Shown: positions 16,223 through 24,403, counted from the first letter of the stretch. The stretch is DNA of 47,462 nucleotides from Pseudarthrobacter sulfonivorans (GCF_024391045.1 NZ_JANFCZ010000031.1:1-47462), one strand, 5' to 3'. The notes: generated from the letters alone by a model not told the origin. A program made the numbers and translations.

Positions 16223-16226
16223 GTGC

Positions 16227-16571
16227 CTACTGGCAGAACGTGGACAGTGCCGTGTTGGCTGCCTGGTTATTGGCCTGCATCTGCGCGATCTTGGCCGTGT
16301 CCGGGTTCTCCTTGGAAGCCTCGTCCGCGTACTCGATCAGGGATCCCAGCGCAGGCTTAAGGTCATCGGACGCCACAGCTTCGATGGGCCGGATCTGGTT
16401 GGCGAGGCGCACCAGGCCGGTCTTGGTCTGACCGCCGCCGTTTGACGGGTTGGACAGGACAACCTGGATGCGTTCGCAGGTCTGGGCGGTGGAAAGCTGC
16501 GTGGGTGCGGTGCAGGCGGAAGCGGTCAGCACGAGGCCTGCGGCGATCAGGGCGGTGGCGAGTTTCTTCAT
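16227..16571 (-). CDS. small lipoprotein of unknown function
   Basis: A 114-residue protein with a clear lipoprotein signal peptide (MKKLATALIAAGLVLTASAC, lipobox cysteine at residue 20). The mature part is soluble and probably helical (TCERIQVVLSNPSNGGG, ALGSLIEYADEASKENPD), with two further cysteines (in TCERI and at the C-terminus STFCQ) that could form a disulfide. ATG 16571 is preceded by GAGGGA. The LysE exporter gene follows after four bases. Confidence 0.8.
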   Translation of the reverse strand: MKKLATALIAAGLVLTASACTAPTQLSTAQTCERIQVVLSNPSNGGGQTKTGLVRLANQIRPIEAVASDDLKPALGSLIEYADEASKENPDTAKIAQMQANNQAANTALSTFCQ

Positions 16572-17019
16572 GGGTCCCTCAGTAGGCGGTTGAGGTTTCG
16601 ATTGTAAGCAGAGAGCGTCCTCCGGCGCCTTTCGGGCCGCTCCGGAGGGCGGAGTATGACCGGTCAGGGATGGGGATGGGGATTCGGGCTCTGGCGGCAC
16701 GCGCCAGCCCGTCCTCCGCCCCGCCGCTAAAGCACATTCGGACGTTCTAGAACCACTAGAACCGTTCCGGGTGTTCACAGCGATTCCTCAGGTGCAGGAC
16801 TGCATAATGTACCGAAGCTCCGGTCAACCGCTATTTGACCGGAGCTTCGCCAATTCAGGACGATGCCAAGCCAAAGGGCCCGGAACGAGAACACCCTTAC
16901 TGCACGTCCACCTCGCAATAGATGGACGCGGATGGGCCACTTGCGGGAACATTCGCCCTTTGGTGTGCGTTGCAGTGTCGTCAGAAAAGAACACGACACC
17001 AGAAACGAGAAGTACCAAA
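16572..17019. other. 448-base divergent intergenic region
   Basis: No convincing gene is found. The region contains a weak GC-rich dyad (CCTCCGG...CCGGAGG, about 16619-16647) and a palindrome GTTCTAGAAC (16744-16753). On the minus strand this palindrome forms two direct copies of GGTTCTAG one base apart. The region also contains a 15-bp hairpin (16813-16849, listed separately) and a 7-bp hairpin GTGTCGT/ACGACAC (16975-16999) in the probable leader of the DUF4193 gene. Promoters for both flanking genes must lie here but no strong -35/-10 pair stands out. Confidence 0.5.
16813..16849. repeat. perfect 15-bp inverted repeat in a divergent gap
   Basis: CGAAGCTCCGGTCAA (16813-16827) is exactly complementary to 16835-16849, with a 7-base loop. 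It resembles a terminator stem but lies between divergent genes and has no U-tract. Confidence 0.65.
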
Positions 17020-17322
17020 GTGGCAACCGATTACGATGAGGTCCGTTCCGACGTCAAGGAATCCCAAGACCGTTCGCTCGAGGCGCTGCAGTCAGCGAAT
17101 GCACCGGATGCCCGCAGTGTCGTCACTGAACTGGACGAAGCTGACGCGCTCGATGAGGGCCTGACTCCCGGTGGAGAGATCGTCTCCGAGGAGCTTGTCG
17201 TCCAGGTCATTCCACAGGCCGCGGATGAGTTTACCTGCTATTCCTGCTTCCTCGTCCGGCACCGCTCGCAGCTCGCGCGTGAGAGCAACGGCCATTCCTA
17301 CTGCATCGAGTGCGAGGGCTAG
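17020..17322 (+). CDS. DUF4193 family protein
   Basis: A 100-residue conserved actinobacterial protein. The N-terminal ATDYDEVRSDVKESQDRSLEAL and the acidic middle lead to a C-terminal four-cysteine motif (FTCYSCFLVRHRSQLA, then SYCIECEG) that should bind zinc. The family is near-universal in Actinobacteria but uncharacterised; the zinc-ribbon-like end suggests nucleic-acid or protein contact. The start is GTG 17020 with GAGAAG upstream, and the N-terminus matches the family there. The open frame upstream to 16771 does not look coding. Confidence 0.88.
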   Translation: MATDYDEVRSDVKESQDRSLEALQSANAPDARSVVTELDEADALDEGLTPGGEIVSEELVVQVIPQAADEFTCYSCFLVRHRSQLARESNGHSYCIECEG

Positions 17323-17640
17323 TAGCGGCGAGTTTTTATCGCAGGCTCAGCGGACGTGCTTCAGGCCGAAAGCGCACTCAAAACCCCGAGAGGCACTTAA
17401 AGATCCACCATGCTTCACAGCGCTGACCCTGGCGCGTCCCCAGGAGTGGGACCAACTGAACGGCCGTCTGGGGCGCCGTGGACAGCCAGTGCTGTCAGGT
17501 TTGAATTTGAGGCCCTCTTACCCAGCAGTCCGGCAAAAGCGTTTCGGAACCTATCCTGACGCGTCTCGACCGGACTACCTGAAGTCAGGTTCGGGTGTCG
17601 GTCAACCTGATGCAGATCTTGTCGCGGCCGCGCGTCAGTG
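17323..17640. other. region without a recognisable gene
   Basis: After the DUF4193 stop there is a short TTTTT run (about 17333-17337), then some 300 bases in which neither strand gives a family-like protein. The minus-strand frame of the dehydrogenase remnant continues through it to 17415, but this 75-residue tail is unlike any short-chain dehydrogenase C-terminus. It is probably non-coding sequence brought next to the remnant. Confidence 0.4.
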
Positions 17641-18254
17641 AGCAGTCCGTCTACTGGATATATTGCTCCAGTGATCGCCGACGCCATGTCCGAGGCAAGG
17701 AAGAGCACGGTGCCGGCAATTTCCTCCGGCGCCGCAGCTCTGCGAATCGGCGAGTCGGCAAGAACCAATTCCCGCATCTCGGGGTCTTCCAACCAACGCT
17801 CAGTCATGGGCGTCCGCACAAGCCCAGGGGCTATCGCATTCACGCGAATCTGAGTGTGGGCGTAATCGATAGCTGCAGCTTTGGTAAGACCCACGACAGC
17901 GTGCTTTGCAGCAACATAAGGGGCCATACCCGGATCCGCGCGAAGACCAGCGACCGAGGCAGTGTTGATGATCGCGCCCGTACCGGATTTGGCCATTTCT
18001 GCTAGCTCGTACTTGAGGCCCAGGAAGACACCCGTAACATCCACGCTGATGATGCTGTTCCAGTCTTCTTCGCTTTGCTCGGCAAGGGGCGCCGTTGGAG
18101 GCAAGATGCCAGCATTGTTGACCGCGACATCCAGGCCGCCATACTGCTTCACGGCACGCTCCACCAGTGCCTCGACCTCCTCCGCCTTGCTTACATCCGT
18201 CTTCAGGAATGAACTCTTCCCGCCGGCAGCCTCGATGGCCCTACTCGCCGGACT
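17415..18254 (-). pseudogene. short-chain dehydrogenase/reductase, truncated remnant
   Basis: The frame encodes the middle and end of an SDR: AAGGKSSFLKTDVSKAEEVEAL, the NNAG motif (DVAVNNAGILPP), a catalytic Ser/Tyr/Lys set (NTASVAGLRADPGMAPYVAAKHA) and the C-terminal ITGAIYPVDG. The N-terminal NAD(P) fingerprint TGxxxGIG is missing, because homology stops at about 18242-18250 and an in-frame TGA lies at 18255-18257. After VDG (about 17647) the frame continues 75 codons into sequence unrelated to SDRs. An N-terminally deleted protein could start at ATG 18164 but would not bind cofactor. It is a decayed gene, cut next to the terminator of the phosphotransferase operon. Confidence 0.75.
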
Positions 18255-18268
18255 TCAAAGAACGATTG

Positions 18269-18305
18269 CGCCGGTCCAGATTGCTTGTGCATGTCTGGAC
18301 CGGCG
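18269..18305 (-). terminator. hairpin terminator of the split phosphotransferase operon
   Basis: CGCCGGTCCAGA (18269-18280) is exactly complementary to 18294-18305, with a 13-base loop. It is downstream of the minus-strand gene ending at 18332. A T-rich stretch (TCGTTCTTTG) follows on that strand. Confidence 0.65.
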
Positions 18306-18331
18306 TAGTCGAACGCGGATGTGATGCGTTT

Positions 18332-19416
18332 CTAGTGTTGGTGGGAGGCGTTGTGGGCGTGTGCGGGGGGACGGGTGGCACCGGAGATGCTGCCGGTGAT
18401 CCAGGACATCATGCTGGCCCCGGCGTCGAAGGCGGGCTTGCGGGCGGCGTTGGACCAGACGGTTTCCGGCCGGCACTGGAGCAGGATCAGGTTGCTGCCC
18501 TCGGGGAGCTCTTCGTCCACGGCAAACTCGATGTCCTGGGGTGCCTGATGGATCCGTTCGAGCTTCTTGCCGAGCGTTGCCAGGGCCACTACCTCGTCGT
18601 CCAGCAGGCACAGGATGTCCCGGCGATCAGCAGGAACGTCCACCGGCGCGTCACCGCGGCGGTATTCGATGATCTTGTTACCCAAAGTCCGGTCGGCGAT
18701 GCCCAGACCCACCTTGTCCACCACAAAGCGGTCCGGTGTCACCTCACCACCCACCACCGACAGCCCCAGGCCCCAGCTGGCTTCCAGCACAATCTTGGAG
18801 CGGTCACCGCTGGTGGGGCTGAGGGTGAACATCACGCCTGCCGCGCGTGCCCGCACGGTCTTCTGGATCACCACAGCCATCTCAATGGCGTGCGGATCGA
18901 TGTCCTTCTCGGCGAGGTAGGACAGGACCCGCCCGGCAAAGACGCTGACATAGCACTCATGCACGTACTTCAGAACCTCGTCCGCCCCCACGATGTCCAC
19001 CCAGGTTTCGAACTCGCCGGCAAAACTGGCGCCTACGGAGTCCTCAGCCGTGGCGCTGGAGCGTACGGCCACCGCGATGTTCTCCACACCGGTTTCGCTG
19101 CATAGCTTCGCGTACGCGCCACGCACTGCGTCCGCCACCTCTGCCGGGATAGGCACCTCGGTGAACCGTTGGCTGATGCGGTGCGCGGCGTCGTCGAACG
19201 CTGCCTGGTCCCGGCCGCTGCCCAGCCCCTCCAGCACGCCCCGGGTGAACTCCTTCAGGCCGTCCGACTCGAGGTAAGCGCGGTAGGCCGCGGCGGTCAC
19301 CGCGAAGCCGGGTGCAACGGGAGCCCTTCGGCGGTCATCTGGGCGAGGCCGGCGGCCTTGCCGCCCACTTCGCGGACGTCCTGGCAGCCGGGGTCGTTGA
19401 ATTCCTGGATATACAC
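18332..19416 (-). pseudogene. PEP synthase-type ATP-binding subunit (PPDK_N), frameshifted
   Basis: This would be a protein of about 361 residues containing only the ATP-grasp (PPDK_N) half of a dikinase. The first frame starts at GTG 19416 with AGGAG upstream and reads VGGKAAGLAQMTAEGLP. It then stops early because one base is missing near 19319-19321. The second frame continues as VAPGFAVTAAAYRAYLESDG to 18332, with the nucleotide-binding segments VAVRSSATAEDSVGASFAGEF, EASWGLGLSVVGGEVTPDRF and the terminal LILLQCRPETVW. A single G restored after CTCCC rejoins the family sequence. Restart at GTG 19300 would lose the glycine-rich loop. It lies 10 bases after the partner gene. It may be a true mutation or a sequence error. 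Confidence 0.8.
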
Positions 19417-19426
19417 TTTCGAACTC

Positions 19427-21307
19427 CTAGCTGACCGCAGCGGCGGTGTCAGTGGCATGGGTGGTTTCGGGTGCGGGGTCAAGAACGACGACGGTGCCTG
19501 CCTTGCCGTCGATCCGTACCCTTTGTCCGGTGGTCAGGCGGGCTGTGGCGAAGCCGGTGCCAACCACGGCGGGTATGCCGTACTCGCGGCACACGATGGC
19601 GGCGTGGCACATCATCCCTCCGATGTCCGTGATGACGCCGGTAGCCACGGCGAAGGCCGCCGCCCAGGACGGAGCGGTGATCGGAGCCACCAGGATTTCG
19701 CCGGGCTGCAGGAGCGGCAGGTCCTTTTCGGAGCGCAGCACCCTGACGGGGCCTTCGACGATGCCGAGGGAGCCCGGGATGCCATTGAGCTTGTCCTGGG
19801 CGCCGTCGGAGGCGCCGAGCCAATCCTGCACGCGTTCGGTGGTGACGCCGTAGTTCATGACGGCAAACGGGTCCGTGACCTGCTGCGGCGGGATGCCGTA
19901 GGCGGGCGGGGCGCTGGCGGTCTGAAGTGCCGCGACGATGGGGCGGCGGCGGGCGATTTCTGCCTGCCAGCGCTTCTTGCCGCGGGCAGGAACGCCGATG
20001 GCCCACGAATCCACCACGTCGAACAGCGCAGTGTCCAGCTCAAAGCGGTTCAGGTAGAACATGTCTTCGGCGGTCTCGAGGAACCCGGCATCGACCAGGA
20101 AGTTGGCGAGGTCCCAGGCTTTTTCCCAGAACACCTTGTGGGACCAGTGCTCCACATAGATGTTGTGTTCTTCGATGTACGGGAAGACCTTCCGGGCGAG
20201 GCCGAGCAGTTCGTCGAACTGGCTTGCCTCATCGCCGGTGAGCAGGGCGCGGTATTCGTCTACGATTTCGTCGCGTTCGTCGCGGAGCCGCTCGATGGGC
20301 CGGGAGATGTCTTCGCCGTTGGCAATCTTGAGCGCGTACCGTGAGATGCCCTGCAGGGGGATGGAAAGGTCGCTGGCCCAGGTTTCCTGGTCATGGGTGA
20401 ACCCGTACTCGGCGAAATAGTTGAACCAGGGGTCCTTGGCCTCTTCGAACGCCGCCAGCCAGGTCCGGCCGCTGCTGGTTTCCGCCAGCGCAGCCAGGAT
20501 GTCTTCCGGGCCGGTGTCACCGGTGATGATGCTGTTGAGGCCCAGCTCGTGGGAGAGCGCGGCGAGCTTGCGCAGTTCATCGTCGGGGCGGAAGGCAAGG
20601 ACATCGACGCCGGCCACCATGCGGGAGATGGACTGCTCGCTGATGAGCGGGAAGGCCTGCTTGCAGAACTGGAAGAAGGTGATGTAGCCGCCGTAGCCCA
20701 GGTTCAGGAATTCGAAGTGGTACTGCCAGATGGAGAAGAACTCATCGATCAGCCGGTGGTAATTCTCGATGACGGCCATGGCCGAGGACCGGCCGCGGGC
20801 TTCGGTGACCACCTCGGCGGGGTCGTAGTCGGCGAGCCGGGGAAACTCGATGGTGCGCAGGGAATCGATGGCACCTTCCATCTTGGTCTTCCACTTGCCG
20901 TACAGCTCGTCCCAGTTCGCGTAGTAGTAGCCGGCCCGCTCCTGGAAGATGGCCACGCGCTCCTGGATCCGGGCCGGGTCCTCAACGCCCAGCGGCGAGA
21001 TGTAGACATACCCGTTGACCACCCGGACGTCCAGGCCCAGGGACACGGGCAGCGCGAAGATGCGGGTGCTGAACGTGCCCACGCCCAAGTACACTGCCTC
21101 GGCACCGATGCTGTCGAACGGGTGGCAGCCGCGCGACCAGTGCATGGTGTCGGCGAACCAGAACTGGGCATTCTCGTGTTCAGTAGTTTCCTCGCTGGGG
21201 ACGAGGTAATAGGGATACATCGACTCCCAGCCCTCACCCCCGGCCGGGGCGGTGGACTCGCTGAAGAACGGGAAGCGGGCTGCGCTGCCCGGGCTGGTTT
21301 CGGTCAT
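19427..21307 (-). CDS. PEP-utilising phosphotransferase subunit (swivel-histidine domain)
   Basis: A 626-residue protein lacking an ATP-grasp domain. Residues 1-500 are a large, mainly helical region with many aromatic residues (AQFWFADTMHWSRGCHPFDS, YYYANWDELYGKWKTKM), resembling the substrate-binding part of rifampin phosphotransferase and phenylphosphate synthase subunit 1. The C-terminus (about 510-610) is the PEP-utilising mobile domain, with the phosphohistidine motif DIGGMMCHAAIVCREYGIPA (His568). With the ATP-binding subunit encoded next it would form a split dikinase that transfers a phosphate from ATP to an unknown acceptor, probably a hydroxyl compound or enol. It overlaps the HAD gene by ATGA and has the ATP subunit gene 10 bases downstream. 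Since that gene is frameshifted, the system may be inactive. Confidence 0.78.
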   Translation of the reverse strand: MTETSPGSAARFPFFSESTAPAGGEGWESMYPYYLVPSEETTEHENAQFWFADTMHWSRGCHPFDSIGAEAVYLGVGTFSTRIFALPVSLGLDVRVVNGYVYISPLGVEDPARIQERVAIFQERAGYYYANWDELYGKWKTKMEGAIDSLRTIEFPRLADYDPAEVVTEARGRSSAMAVIENYHRLIDEFFSIWQYHFEFLNLGYGGYITFFQFCKQAFPLISEQSISRMVAGVDVLAFRPDDELRKLAALSHELGLNSIITGDTGPEDILAALAETSSGRTWLAAFEEAKDPWFNYFAEYGFTHDQETWASDLSIPLQGISRYALKIANGEDISRPIERLRDERDEIVDEYRALLTGDEASQFDELLGLARKVFPYIEEHNIYVEHWSHKVFWEKAWDLANFLVDAGFLETAEDMFYLNRFELDTALFDVVDSWAIGVPARGKKRWQAEIARRRPIVAALQTASAPPAYGIPPQQVTDPFAVMNYGVTTERVQDWLGASDGAQDKLNGIPGSLGIVEGPVRVLRSEKDLPLLQPGEILVAPITAPSWAAAFAVATGVITDIGGMMCHAAIVCREYGIPAVVGTGFATARLTTGQRVRIDGKAGTVVVLDPAPETTHATDTAAAVS

Positions 21308-22161
21308 GATGTGGCTCCTTGCGACAGTGAAAGGGAACGGGTGAGGAATTCAAGCAGTTCGGCGACGTCCGCCAAGGCGAGATCCGGCCTGGCAGCTCCT
21401 TCGAGCGTGGCAAGCAGACCGGGAGAGGTTGCACCGGAGAGGACCAGGGCGCTGTTGGCACCCATGGACCGTGCGAGGTCGATTTCGACGGTGGCATCGC
21501 CCACCACGGTGACCTCTCCGGCGGGAAGGCCCAGGCGGCGCAACAGGGTCTCGCCCAGCGCGGCAGAGGGTTTCCCGACGACCTGCGGCACGGCTCCGGC
21601 AGCCCAGCCGACGGCGTTGGCGATGGCTGCCGACACGCATACAGATTTGCCGAGACCGCCATGGAACCACGGCACGTCCACGGTCGTGTAAAGCGGAGCG
21701 CCCGCGTCGACGGCGAGGCTGGCCGCGTTAATCTGTTCAGTGCTGAACCCGGTTGCGGCACCGACAACCACGACGTCGGCCAGTTCCGATTGTGCGGGGT
21801 CGGCGAGGTCCACGCCCAGGCTGCGCAACGGGGCGCTCAGACCCTCCGCTCCGAGCGCCAGCACCCTGGCCCCGGGATGCCGGTGTGCAATGTACTCGGC
21901 GGCTGCGCTGCCGGCGGTCACGAAGTCCTCGTCGCGGATTCCGATTCCCTGCGAGCGGAGGTGTGCGGCGTATTCGGCCGGGGTCTTCTCCGACGCGTTG
22001 GTGCAGACAACCACGGCGTGGCCGGCAGCGTAGAGCGCTGCCACCAGCTCCGCGGCCCCCGGCATGGCTTCCCCGCCGGCACCGCCGGCGCGCTTTGTGC
22101 GCATCAGGCAACCATCGACATCCAATACCCAGCCGCGGGAATTCTGTATCAGATGGTTCAT
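21304..22161 (-). CDS. HAD-superfamily phosphatase, NagD/class IIA type
   Basis: A 285-residue HAD hydrolase with the nucleophile motif WVLDVDGCLM (Asp14, Asp16), motif II VVVCTNAS, the motif III lysine in VVGKPSAALGETLLRRLG and motif IV VVGDATVEIDLARSMG. The order and the cap between motifs II and III match the class IIA (NagD, 4-nitrophenylphosphatase, phosphoglycolate phosphatase-like) branch. In its operon it would act on a phosphorylated intermediate made by the adjacent split phosphotransferase, for instance as a proofreading or releasing phosphatase. Its start overlaps the carboxylase remnant (ATGA) and its stop overlaps the next gene (ATGA), so it was originally translationally coupled on both sides. 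Confidence 0.82.
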   Translation of the reverse strand: MNHLIQNSRGWVLDVDGCLMRTKRAGGAGGEAMPGAAELVAALYAAGHAVVVCTNASEKTPAEYAAHLRSQGIGIRDEDFVTAGSAAAEYIAHRHPGARVLALGAEGLSAPLRSLGVDLADPAQSELADVVVVGAATGFSTEQINAASLAVDAGAPLYTTVDVPWFHGGLGKSVCVSAAIANAVGWAAGAVPQVVGKPSAALGETLLRRLGLPAGEVTVVGDATVEIDLARSMGANSALVLSGATSPGLLATLEGAARPDLALADVAELLEFLTRSLSLSQGATS

Positions 22162-22604
22162 GCTGTAGCCCCCTGTGCGGCGTTTTCGGAAGGCCCGCGT
22201 TGAATGGAAAATTTCGTGGTGCCGTCGCTGACGGACACCAAGGTGGAGGGCCGGTCATCCACTGCTGCGAGCAACCGCTGCAGCGTTGACGTGGCCGAAT
22301 TCTTCTTCGCGGCGTACATGGTGTCCACCTGCTCGGCCGGCATGACCGCCCGGAGCAGCAGTTCCTCGTCGCTGATGGTGGCCCCGAAGCGCCGCCGCAG
22401 GTCCGCGATGGTGACCTCGCCGCCGTCGTTGACGGGCTGTTGTCCGCGTTTGGTGGCCATGGCCCGGTCCATCAGTTCGGGGTTGACGGCCCCGGGCAGG
22501 GGCCCGAAGTCGCCGCGCAGGAGGTCGATGACCTCATCGGAGATCTGTTTGTACCTTTCACCGGTGATGACGTTGAGGGTGGCCTGCGTGACGATGTACT
22601 GCGC
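22158..22604 (-). pseudogene. carboxyltransferase (PYC/OADA type) C-terminal remnant
   Basis: About 149 codons of the C-terminal part of a pyruvate carboxylase B / oxaloacetate decarboxylase alpha / transcarboxylase 5S-type protein. The segments YIVTQATLNVITGERYKQIS and DFGPLPGAVNPELMDRAM match the conserved GERYK...PPAPVNPE region of the family. The catalytic TIM barrel, which should be about 350 residues upstream, is absent. The sequence begins abruptly at about 22600, where it joins the 5' end of a CoA-transferase gene in a different frame. No biotinyl domain follows, so biotin would have been carried by another protein. Its stop overlaps the HAD start. Confidence 0.72.
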
Positions 22605-22761
22605 AGTAGGGGCCGGCGAGCACGCGGCTGAAGTCGGCGATGACGATTCCGGCCAAAGGCCCGCTGGCATTGCGGCCGAAGGCGTCCTGGCGTGCGCGTG
22701 CGGCTTGCCGGCCGGGGGATGCCACCTTCTCGCGGGGAGCTACGCTGCTCTGCAGTTTCAT
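22605..22761 (-). pseudogene. CaiB/BaiF CoA-transferase N-terminal remnant
   Basis: ATG 22761, preceded by AGAGGACCC, starts a frame of about 53 residues ending in GPLAGIVIADFSRVLAGPYC, the invariant N-terminal motif of family III CoA-transferases (usually ...GPYCTMLLADLGADVIKVE). After Cys the family sequence is lost and the frame runs into the carboxyltransferase remnant out of frame (AVHRHAGHPQ). About 350 residues of the enzyme are missing. The promoter must lie in the 104-base gap shared with the divergent LysR gene at 22866, its probable regulator. Confidence 0.75.
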
Positions 22762-22865
22762 GGGTCCTCTTCCATTGGGATCTGTTTCACTATCCCACCA
22801 GCGATTACACCGCGTCCAATACCTATTAGGGCACGGATTATTGCCATCTGTGAAAGAATGTCCGT

Positions 22866-23783
22866 ATGGAGATTCAGCAATTGCGAGTGTTTCTGGCCGT
22901 GGCGGAGGAGCTGCATTTCGGCCGGGCGGCGGAGCGGCTCCGCCTGGCACAGCCGCCGGTGAGCCGTACCGTACGGCAGCTGGAGCGGGACCTCGGCGCT
23001 GACCTGTTTGTCCGCAGCACGCGCAGCGTCCAGCTGACAGCTGCAGGCGCGGCCCTCATCACGCCGGCCCGGGAGATCCTTGCTGCAGCGGACAGTGCCA
23101 AAGCGGGCGTTCTCGCCGCTAACCGCGGGGAAGCGGGCACGGTCAAGCTCGCCTATGCCGGTGCGTCAACCCATGTACTGGTGGGTGTCCTCGCCCGGGA
23201 AGTCCGGAGGGTCCACCCGGGCATCGAGTTCCGCCTGAACAGCCAGGACTTCGCCCTGCCGGCCCTGGCCAGGGTGCTCCGCGGCGAAGTGGACATCAGC
23301 CTTGGCCGGTGGGATTTTGTGCCGGCCGGCGTGAAGTCCCGCATCATCGTGGAGGAACATTTGGTGATGGCCGTGCCAGCATCCCACCGGCTGGCCTCGC
23401 AGGAGGACGTGCACCTGGCGGACCTTGCCGGCGAGCCTTTGGTGGCACTGCCCCCGCACGAGGGCTCTGTCCTGGGCGACCGGCTGCTCAGGCTCAGCCT
23501 GGGTGCCGGCTTCGATCCTGATATCGTACAAAGGGCGCCGGACTCCTGGACCGCAATGGCTCTGGTCGGAGCCGAAGTCGGATGTTCGCTAACTGTTTCC
23601 TCTGTGGCAGAGAATGTTACCGACCCCCATGTACGGTTCGTACGTGTCCTCGATGAGACCCTGCCGATCTACCTGCGGATGGCCTGGCGCGGAGACTCGG
23701 ACAACCCTGCCCTCCCTCCGGTGCTCTCGCTTGCCGAACAGGTCTGGCCCGGCCCGGCTCACAGCGCTGGCGCGGAGCAATAG
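22866..23783 (+). CDS. LysR-family transcriptional regulator
   Basis: A 305-residue LTTR. The N-terminal helix-turn-helix is typical (VAEELHFGRAAERLRLAQPPVSRTVRQLE), and the effector-binding domain spans about 90-290 (VKLAYAGASTHVLVGVLARE). ATG 22866 is preceded by an A-rich GAAAGAA. It is divergent from the CaiB-carboxylase-HAD-phosphotransferase operon across 104 bases that contain a small dyad CCTA-T-TAGG (22822-22830). Divergent LTTRs commonly control such an operon, so it probably responded to the substrate or an intermediate of this lost pathway. It appears intact. Confidence 0.92.
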   Translation: MEIQQLRVFLAVAEELHFGRAAERLRLAQPPVSRTVRQLERDLGADLFVRSTRSVQLTAAGAALITPAREILAAADSAKAGVLAANRGEAGTVKLAYAGASTHVLVGVLAREVRRVHPGIEFRLNSQDFALPALARVLRGEVDISLGRWDFVPAGVKSRIIVEEHLVMAVPASHRLASQEDVHLADLAGEPLVALPPHEGSVLGDRLLRLSLGAGFDPDIVQRAPDSWTAMALVGAEVGCSLTVSSVAENVTDPHVRFVRVLDETLPIYLRMAWRGDSDNPALPPVLSLAEQVWPGPAHSAGAEQ

Positions 23784-23937
23784 CGCAATCACGCTTAGGC
23801 CCCCACTGCTGCTAATGCGCGGGGAGCCCGCCTTGACGGTAAAACACCAATTCCTCTTCACCCCAAAAGTCAGGTCTCACCATGAGGACCGACGACGGTG
23901 ACAGGTGGGAACTCAAGTAGCGGTGACATAAACGAGC

Positions 23938-23956
23938 CGGTGTCGGGCCGGCACCG
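23938..23956 (-). terminator. candidate terminator of the ABC export operon
   Basis: CGGTG (23938-23942) pairs with CACCG (23952-23956) with further internal pairs, downstream of the last minus-strand gene (stop 23996). A second weak stem CAAAC/GTTTG (23974-23990) lies between. Both are short. Confidence 0.35.
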
Positions 23957-23995
23957 TGAACCCTATCCTTTGACAAACTGGATCTGTTTGGGTGA

Positions 23996-24403
23996 TTACG
24001 GCGCCGCTGTGGCGGGCGCGGTGGGAACAGCGCTCGGCGATGTCCCGTTGGCGGGCGCCCCGTTCTGGCGGTTCCTGCCTTGGCCGCCGTTTAGATTCTG
24101 GAACTGGCCGCGGCCCGGGCGGGTCTGGCCCGCGTCCATAAACTTGGTCACGCCTACGCCTCCAAAGAACCCGACGGCAACCAGCAGCACGGCAAGGAGG
24201 ATCTGCGTCACGCGTCCCATCTTGAACCGTTTCTTTGGCACGAACGGTTCCGGCGTCTGTGGTTGGCCCCAGCCCTGGCCGACAGGTTCTTGACCGATGG
24301 TTTGCAGTACTACGGTCGGCTGTCCCGCGGAAGGATTTCGGGTGTGCGGCTGCTGGGGCTCCGGCTCGTTGGTGGAACCGGGCTCCGGTGCTGAATAGGA
24401 CAT
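23996..24403 (-). CDS. single-pass membrane protein, unknown function
   Basis: A 135-residue protein. It has a disordered Pro/Gln-rich N-terminus (1-58), a basic stop-transfer patch (PKKRFKMGRV), one membrane helix (TQILLAVLLVAVGFFGGVGV, about 66-85) and a Gly/Asn/Gln-rich extracellular tail (GRGQFQNLNGGQGRNRQNG). ATG 24403 is preceded by AGGAGATC. It is the fourth gene after the MacA-like, ATPase and MacB-like genes on the same strand, 47 bases after the permease, and is probably co-transcribed. No family is recognised; a small accessory protein of the exporter is an inference from position. Confidence 0.7.
   Translation of the reverse strand: MSYSAPEPGSTNEPEPQQPHTRNPSAGQPTVVLQTIGQEPVGQGWGQPQTPEPFVPKKRFKMGRVTQILLAVLLVAVGFFGGVGVTKFMDAGQTRPGRGQFQNLNGGQGRNRQNGAPANGTSPSAVPTAPATAAP

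Noticed and set aside
17330..17640. Insertion-sequence end near the dehydrogenase remnant
   Set aside because: No terminal inverted repeats, target duplication or transposase fragment could be identified.
19297..19330. Programmed ribosomal frameshift in the ATP-grasp gene
   Set aside because: No slippery heptamer or following pseudoknot is seen; a mutation or sequence error is simpler given the neighbouring gene decay.
22866..23783. LysR gene as a regulator of the ABC export operon
   Set aside because: It is transcribed toward that operon's end, not its promoter; its divergent partner is the CaiB-headed operon.
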